A stretch of DNA of 45,882 bases from positions 1 through 45,882 of the forward strand of contig NZ_VFRR01000026.1 in assembly GCF_006385675.1 (NCBI RefSeq). Reading direction: 5' to 3'. Position numbers and translations under genes: made by a program. This stretch comes from Maribrevibacterium harenarium. Its GTDB lineage: Bacteria; Pseudomonadota; Gammaproteobacteria; Pseudomonadales; Marinomonadaceae. Positions 42,774 through 45,882 of this stretch are shown piece after piece. Below the pieces are notes generated by a model that had not been told where the DNA came from, made no database searches, and was given only the letters and a program-made list of their open reading frames with translations. Position 1 is the stretch's first letter. Each line of letters begins with the position of its first letter.

Positions 42774-44141
42774 ATGAAACTGAAAAGCAAAATCCTATTG
42801 CTAACGGTGGTGCCGCTGGTATCCGCCACGGCAATTATCACCTACCTTGGCGTGTCTCAGGCTAAGGCCCTTACCCAGCAGCAATTAGCGCTATATGAAC
42901 AGCGAATGATTGAAACGCGCAAACAAGCGCTTAAAGATCAAGTTGCGATTGCCATGTCTGCTATCCGTCCCGTATTGGATAACTACATCCTGCCGGAGGA
43001 GGAAGCTAAGCGCCAAGTTAAGCAGATATTAACCAAGCTCCGATATAACGATGATGGCTACTTCTTTGCTTATACCCAAGAGGGTATTAATTTAGTTCAC
43101 CCAACTCAGCCCGAATTTGTTGGTGAAAACTTGCTTGATTTTCAAGATCGAGAAGGCAATTTCTTGATCAAAAACCTGCTAATTGCTGCTAACTCTGGTG
43201 GCGGATTTCATCGTTATATTTGGGAAAAGCCGCCCCAGATGCAGCAGGAACATAAATTGAGTTATGTTGAGCTGATCTCCCGCTGGCAGTGGATGATGGG
43301 AACAGGCTTATATCTTGATGATATCTATGACGATCTGCGTAATACCCAGACCAAAATGAACGAAAACATCTCCCGTAGCTTGTTTACAGTGGTTGGGATC
43401 ATGGTGTTGACCGTAGCTCTAGTGATTTTATTGGGTTTGCTTATTAATCTGCATGAACATCGTCTCGCAGACGCTCGCTTAAAAACGCTGATTCAGCGCT
43501 TTATCCGGCTGCAAATTAGCGAGCGTCGACGTTTCTCCAGAGAACTGCATGACGGCATAAATCAACTACTGGTGTCGTCCAAGTTTCGTATTGAGGTCGT
43601 GTCAAATAAGCTTGAGAGACAGGCTGATCCGGCGTCGATACGCAGCGATCTTATTAAAGCGGAGGAAGTCATCAACCAAACCATTCAGGAAGTGAGACAG
43701 ATTTCCCATAGTTTGCGCCCTATGCTGTTGGATGATCTTGGGTTAGAGGTGGCACTATCGAGCTTGCTGGAGCAATTTGCTGAGCGTACAAAAATTCAAG
43801 TGACGCACCACTTCACCCCAAATTTGAATCAGTTGCCGGAAGAAATAGAAATCACCTTGTACCGCCTGACTCAAGAGTGTTTGAGTAATATTGAAAAGCA
43901 CGCAGATGCAACTAAAGTTGATATCCAGCTTTACCAAAAAGAAGATACCTTGTATTTCGAGTGTCAAGACAATGGCAAAGGATTTGATCCCAAAGATAAG
44001 CAAGAAGGCATTGGTTTGCTCAATATGCGCGAGCGACTAGAGTTGGTGGAAGGTCAATGGTCGCTCTCTTCAACGGAAAGTAAAGGAACCAAAGTGAAAG
44101 CCTCTCTACCGGTAGGAATAGTGCCAGGAGAACTAAGATGA
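42774..44141 (+). CDS. NarL-type sensor histidine kinase with periplasmic single-Cache domain
   Basis: 455 residues. The first membrane helix is at about 5-27. A periplasmic sCache_2 domain follows (about 33-195; DDGYFFAYTQEGINLVHPTQPEFVGENLLDFQD, then SRWQWMMGTGLYLDDI). The second helix lies at about 203-224, then a HisKA_3 domain with phospho-acceptor His259 (RRFSRELHDGIN), then a HATPase with NxEKHA and DNGKGFDP/GLLNMRERLELVEG. sCache_2 sensors typically bind small organic acids. The location directly behind dctPQM suggests detection of lactate or pyruvate. Overlaps the response-regulator gene by 4 bp. Confidence 0.93.
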   Translation: MKLKSKILLLTVVPLVSATAIITYLGVSQAKALTQQQLALYEQRMIETRKQALKDQVAIAMSAIRPVLDNYILPEEEAKRQVKQILTKLRYNDDGYFFAYTQEGINLVHPTQPEFVGENLLDFQDREGNFLIKNLLIAANSGGGFHRYIWEKPPQMQQEHKLSYVELISRWQWMMGTGLYLDDIYDDLRNTQTKMNENISRSLFTVVGIMVLTVALVILLGLLINLHEHRLADARLKTLIQRFIRLQISERRRFSRELHDGINQLLVSSKFRIEVVSNKLERQADPASIRSDLIKAEEVINQTIQEVRQISHSLRPMLLDDLGLEVALSSLLEQFAERTKIQVTHHFTPNLNQLPEEIEITLYRLTQECLSNIEKHADATKVDIQLYQKEDTLYFECQDNGKGFDPKDKQEGIGLLNMRERLELVEGQWSLSSTESKGTKVKASLPVGIVPGELR

Positions 44142-44797
44142 TCGACGTGACAGTAGGTTCGAACACCATTAAATTGCTGCTGGTCGATGATCACGCCCTT
44201 GTACTGGACGGACTCATGGCGAGACTTGAGCTGGAGCCTCATTTAGAAATAGTGGGGTGTGCGAACAACGGCAAAGATGCTATCGAACAAGCTCGAGTGC
44301 TCAACCCTGATGTCGTACTTATGGATGTATCTATGCCCATCATGTCTGGGCTAGAGGCGGCGAAACACTTTAAAGAACAGCTGCCTTATATCAAGGTGCT
44401 AATGTTGAGCATGCACGATGATCGGGAGTACATTCTGTCATTAGTGCAAAGCGGCGCGAGTGGTTATGTGCTTAAAGATGTTTCTGCTCGTGAACTGGTG
44501 ACTGCAATTGATACGGTGTATCAAGGTGGCACCTACTTCAGTGCTCGTGCATCCCAAGCTCTCTTCATGCAGAATGTTAGTGAAGGTGATGAAGTGGAGC
44601 AGTGTGAGCTGACTCCAAGAGAAAAAGATGTATTACGTCAGTTAGCGGCTGGAATGAGTAATAAAGAAGTTGCTAACAAATTGCATATCAGCATAAGAAC
44701 AGTAGAAACTCATCGCCAAAACATCAAAAGCAAGTTAGGTATACATACCACAGCGGGTTTAACACGCTATGCCATTGATATCGGGCTGCTCAACTAA
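44138..44797 (+). CDS. NarL/LuxR-family response regulator
   Basis: 219 residues. The receiver domain has LLVDDHALVLDG, phosphoacceptor Asp63 (VVLMDVSMP) and a lysine in GYVLKDVSARELV. The C-terminal LuxR-type helix-turn-helix is LTPREKDVLRQLAAGMSNKEVANKLHISIRTVETHRQNIKSKLG. Pair partner of the Cache-type kinase (ATGA overlap). Probably controls dctPQM and/or lutABC. Confidence 0.93.
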   Translation: MIDVTVGSNTIKLLLVDDHALVLDGLMARLELEPHLEIVGCANNGKDAIEQARVLNPDVVLMDVSMPIMSGLEAAKHFKEQLPYIKVLMLSMHDDREYILSLVQSGASGYVLKDVSARELVTAIDTVYQGGTYFSARASQALFMQNVSEGDEVEQCELTPREKDVLRQLAAGMSNKEVANKLHISIRTVETHRQNIKSKLGIHTTAGLTRYAIDIGLLN

Positions 44798-44853
44798 TTC
44801 TTGTCGTGCTAGGTAGTTGCCTAGTCATGAGATCAACAAAGGCAAACACAAAA

Positions 44854-45588
44854 ATGATTTTACAGGAACACGCGGTACAGATTTCAACCCCGACTGGGCT
44901 AATGCGTTGTGAGATATTTCGACCCAAAGAAGACGGCCAATTTCCATGCGTTATATTCTATTCGGAAATCTTTCAAATCACGGCCCCGATTCAGCGAACT
45001 GCGCGTATCTTAGCTGGGCATGGGTTTTGTGTTGTCGTACCTGAGGTGTTTCACGAGCTCAATCCCATCGGTACTGTCTTAGCCTATGATGAGGCGGGCA
45101 AAGACAAAGGAAATGCCGACAAGTTTGCAAAACCGCTAGAACAGCATGATAGTGATACGGCAGCAATGATTAGCTACCTTTCAACGCAAACATACTGCAA
45201 TGGCTCTTTTGGCGCGATGGGGGTTTGTATAGGTGGGCACTTAGCCTACCGTGCAGCGCTAAATAACCGCATCAAAGCCGCGGTATGCTTATACGCTACG
45301 GACATACATTCCGATACCTTGCCTTGCAATCATGGAAATGACTCTTTTACGCGAACTGGAGATATTAAGTCGAGTTTGCTAATGATATGGGGTAAGCAAG
45401 ACCCACATGTGCCGACTGCAGGTCGCCAGAAGATCTATCAACAACTCATAGATAAAAACGTAGATTTCGAATGGCATGAAGTAAACGGCCAGCACGCCTT
45501 TATGCGGGATGAGGGGGATCGCTATGATCCCGAGTTAGCATTGCGCTGCTACCGAATGGCCATCGATCACTTTCGTAACAAGCTATAG
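44854..45588 (+). CDS. dienelactone hydrolase family protein
   Basis: 244 residues from ATG 44854. Alternative starts at 44806 (GTG) and 44827 (ATG) add up to 16 residues. Alpha/beta hydrolase with a Cys-Asp-His triad: Cys125 in MGVCIGGHLA, Asp183 in WGKQDPHVP and His214 in NGQHAFMRDE. Glu38 of FYSEIF also matches dienelactone hydrolase. True substrate unknown, as such proteins are widespread. A small inverted repeat CTAGG/CCTAG (44809-44824) lies upstream. Confidence 0.88.
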   Translation: MILQEHAVQISTPTGLMRCEIFRPKEDGQFPCVIFYSEIFQITAPIQRTARILAGHGFCVVVPEVFHELNPIGTVLAYDEAGKDKGNADKFAKPLEQHDSDTAAMISYLSTQTYCNGSFGAMGVCIGGHLAYRAALNNRIKAAVCLYATDIHSDTLPCNHGNDSFTRTGDIKSSLLMIWGKQDPHVPTAGRQKIYQQLIDKNVDFEWHEVNGQHAFMRDEGDRYDPELALRCYRMAIDHFRNKL

Positions 45589-45597
45589 CCTGTTGGT

Positions 45598-45659
45598 AAA
45601 AGCACTTTTTTAAAATAATTGAAAAAAGTGCTTGCGTTAAAAATTCGCGACTGTAATAT
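45598..45659 (+). promoter_or_regulatory. rRNA operon promoter with UP-like element
   Basis: TTGCGT (45632-45637) and TAATAT (45654-45659) are separated by 16 bp. A GC-rich discriminator (ACGCACCC) follows, as for stringently controlled rrn promoters. An A/T-rich UP-like stretch covers 45598-45629. Confidence 0.8.
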
Positions 45660-45665
45660 ACGCAC

Positions 45666-45882
45666 CCACTGACACGGCAGGCCGCTAAGGACTGCAAAAC
45701 ACTAGCTAAAACAGCTGATGTTTAAAGTGTGACCGCTCTTTAAAATAGATAATCAGATAATTTGTGTGGGCGCTCGCTGGAGACTTCTCAAAAACTTGAA
45801 GTCTTATACGAGTGACCATGTCAATTCGCTTTACGTTCTTTAATCTTCGGGTTGAAGAATATAGATAAAGTCAGACGTGATT
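45666..45882 (+). other. rRNA operon leader with boxA (16S gene begins beyond the window)
   Basis: The leader carries boxA-like GCTCTTTAAAA at 45735-45745. The segment after it (AATCAGATAATTTGTGTGGGCGCTCG) is near-identical to the E. coli pre-16S leader, where this motif precedes the 16S 5' end by roughly 150 bases. An AGACTTC/GAAGTCT stem (45781-45787 with 45798-45804) lies in the spacer. The 16S gene itself is not in the window. Confidence 0.85.

Noticed and set aside
1..45882. CRISPR arrays, tRNA genes, prophage genes
   Set aside because: No regularly spaced repeats, cloverleaf-like segments or phage structural genes were seen on reading both strands.

Overview
The window looks like chromosomal DNA of a marine, heterotrophic gammaproteobacterium. 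The signs are the E. coli-like rRNA leader at the right edge, TRAP and lactate transport, choline-sulfate use, type II sulfide:quinone oxidoreductase, and a 7TMR-DISM diguanylate cyclase. An Oceanospirillales-type organism is plausible, but no 16S sequence is present to fix the taxon. Genes are dense and GC content is moderate. All names rest on motif and family recognition from the translated sequence; no database search was run.

Layout, left to right. 1-747: one end of an IS66-family element (tnpA and most of tnpB, minus strand) finishing in a recognisable terminal repeat. 900-5488: a glutathionyl-hydroquinone reductase gene followed by an unusual FMN-split-barrel-like protein, then a zinc metallopeptidase and a membrane diguanylate cyclase on the other strand. 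5707-10444: a cobalamin riboswitch followed by btuB-btuF-btuC-btuD, a complete vitamin B12 uptake operon; the middle of btuB has different codon use from its ends. 10589-14829: a sigma-54-type promoter before a soluble protein made of two tandem double-Cache modules with no output domain, then a YitT-family membrane protein and a DUF2252 protein. 14833-19521 (minus strand): sulfide:quinone oxidoreductase, ilvE, and a compact trio of NTF2-like protein, GNAT acetyltransferase and nitrilase-type hydrolase.

19649-23781: choline-sulfate module (betC and a choline-binding protein, with a divergent LysR regulator), then an RraA-like gene. 23981-24476: a ParE-type toxin-antitoxin pair. 24519-27351: lactate permease family protein, TauE/SafE family exporter and a small membrane methyltransferase-like protein. 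27475-33465: NAD-dependent molybdenum formate dehydrogenase operon fdsGBA-fdhD-fdsD. 33845-35432: an unrecognised small protein, a free methionine sulfoxide reductase and a P-loop kinase. 35479-44797: LysR gene and lutABC (L-lactate oxidation), divergent from a TRAP transporter (dctPQM) and a Cache-sensor two-component system. 44854-45588: dienelactone hydrolase family protein. 45598-45882: promoter, boxA and leader of an rRNA operon whose 16S gene must start just past the right edge.

Functionally, much of the window serves uptake and oxidation of small organic compounds: lactate (two transport routes plus LutABC), formate, choline-O-sulfate and sulfide. The most interesting unexplained items are the sigma-54-driven output-less Cache protein, the NTF2/GNAT/nitrilase trio, the mosaic btuB, and repeated operator-like motifs before the sulfide:quinone oxidoreductase gene.
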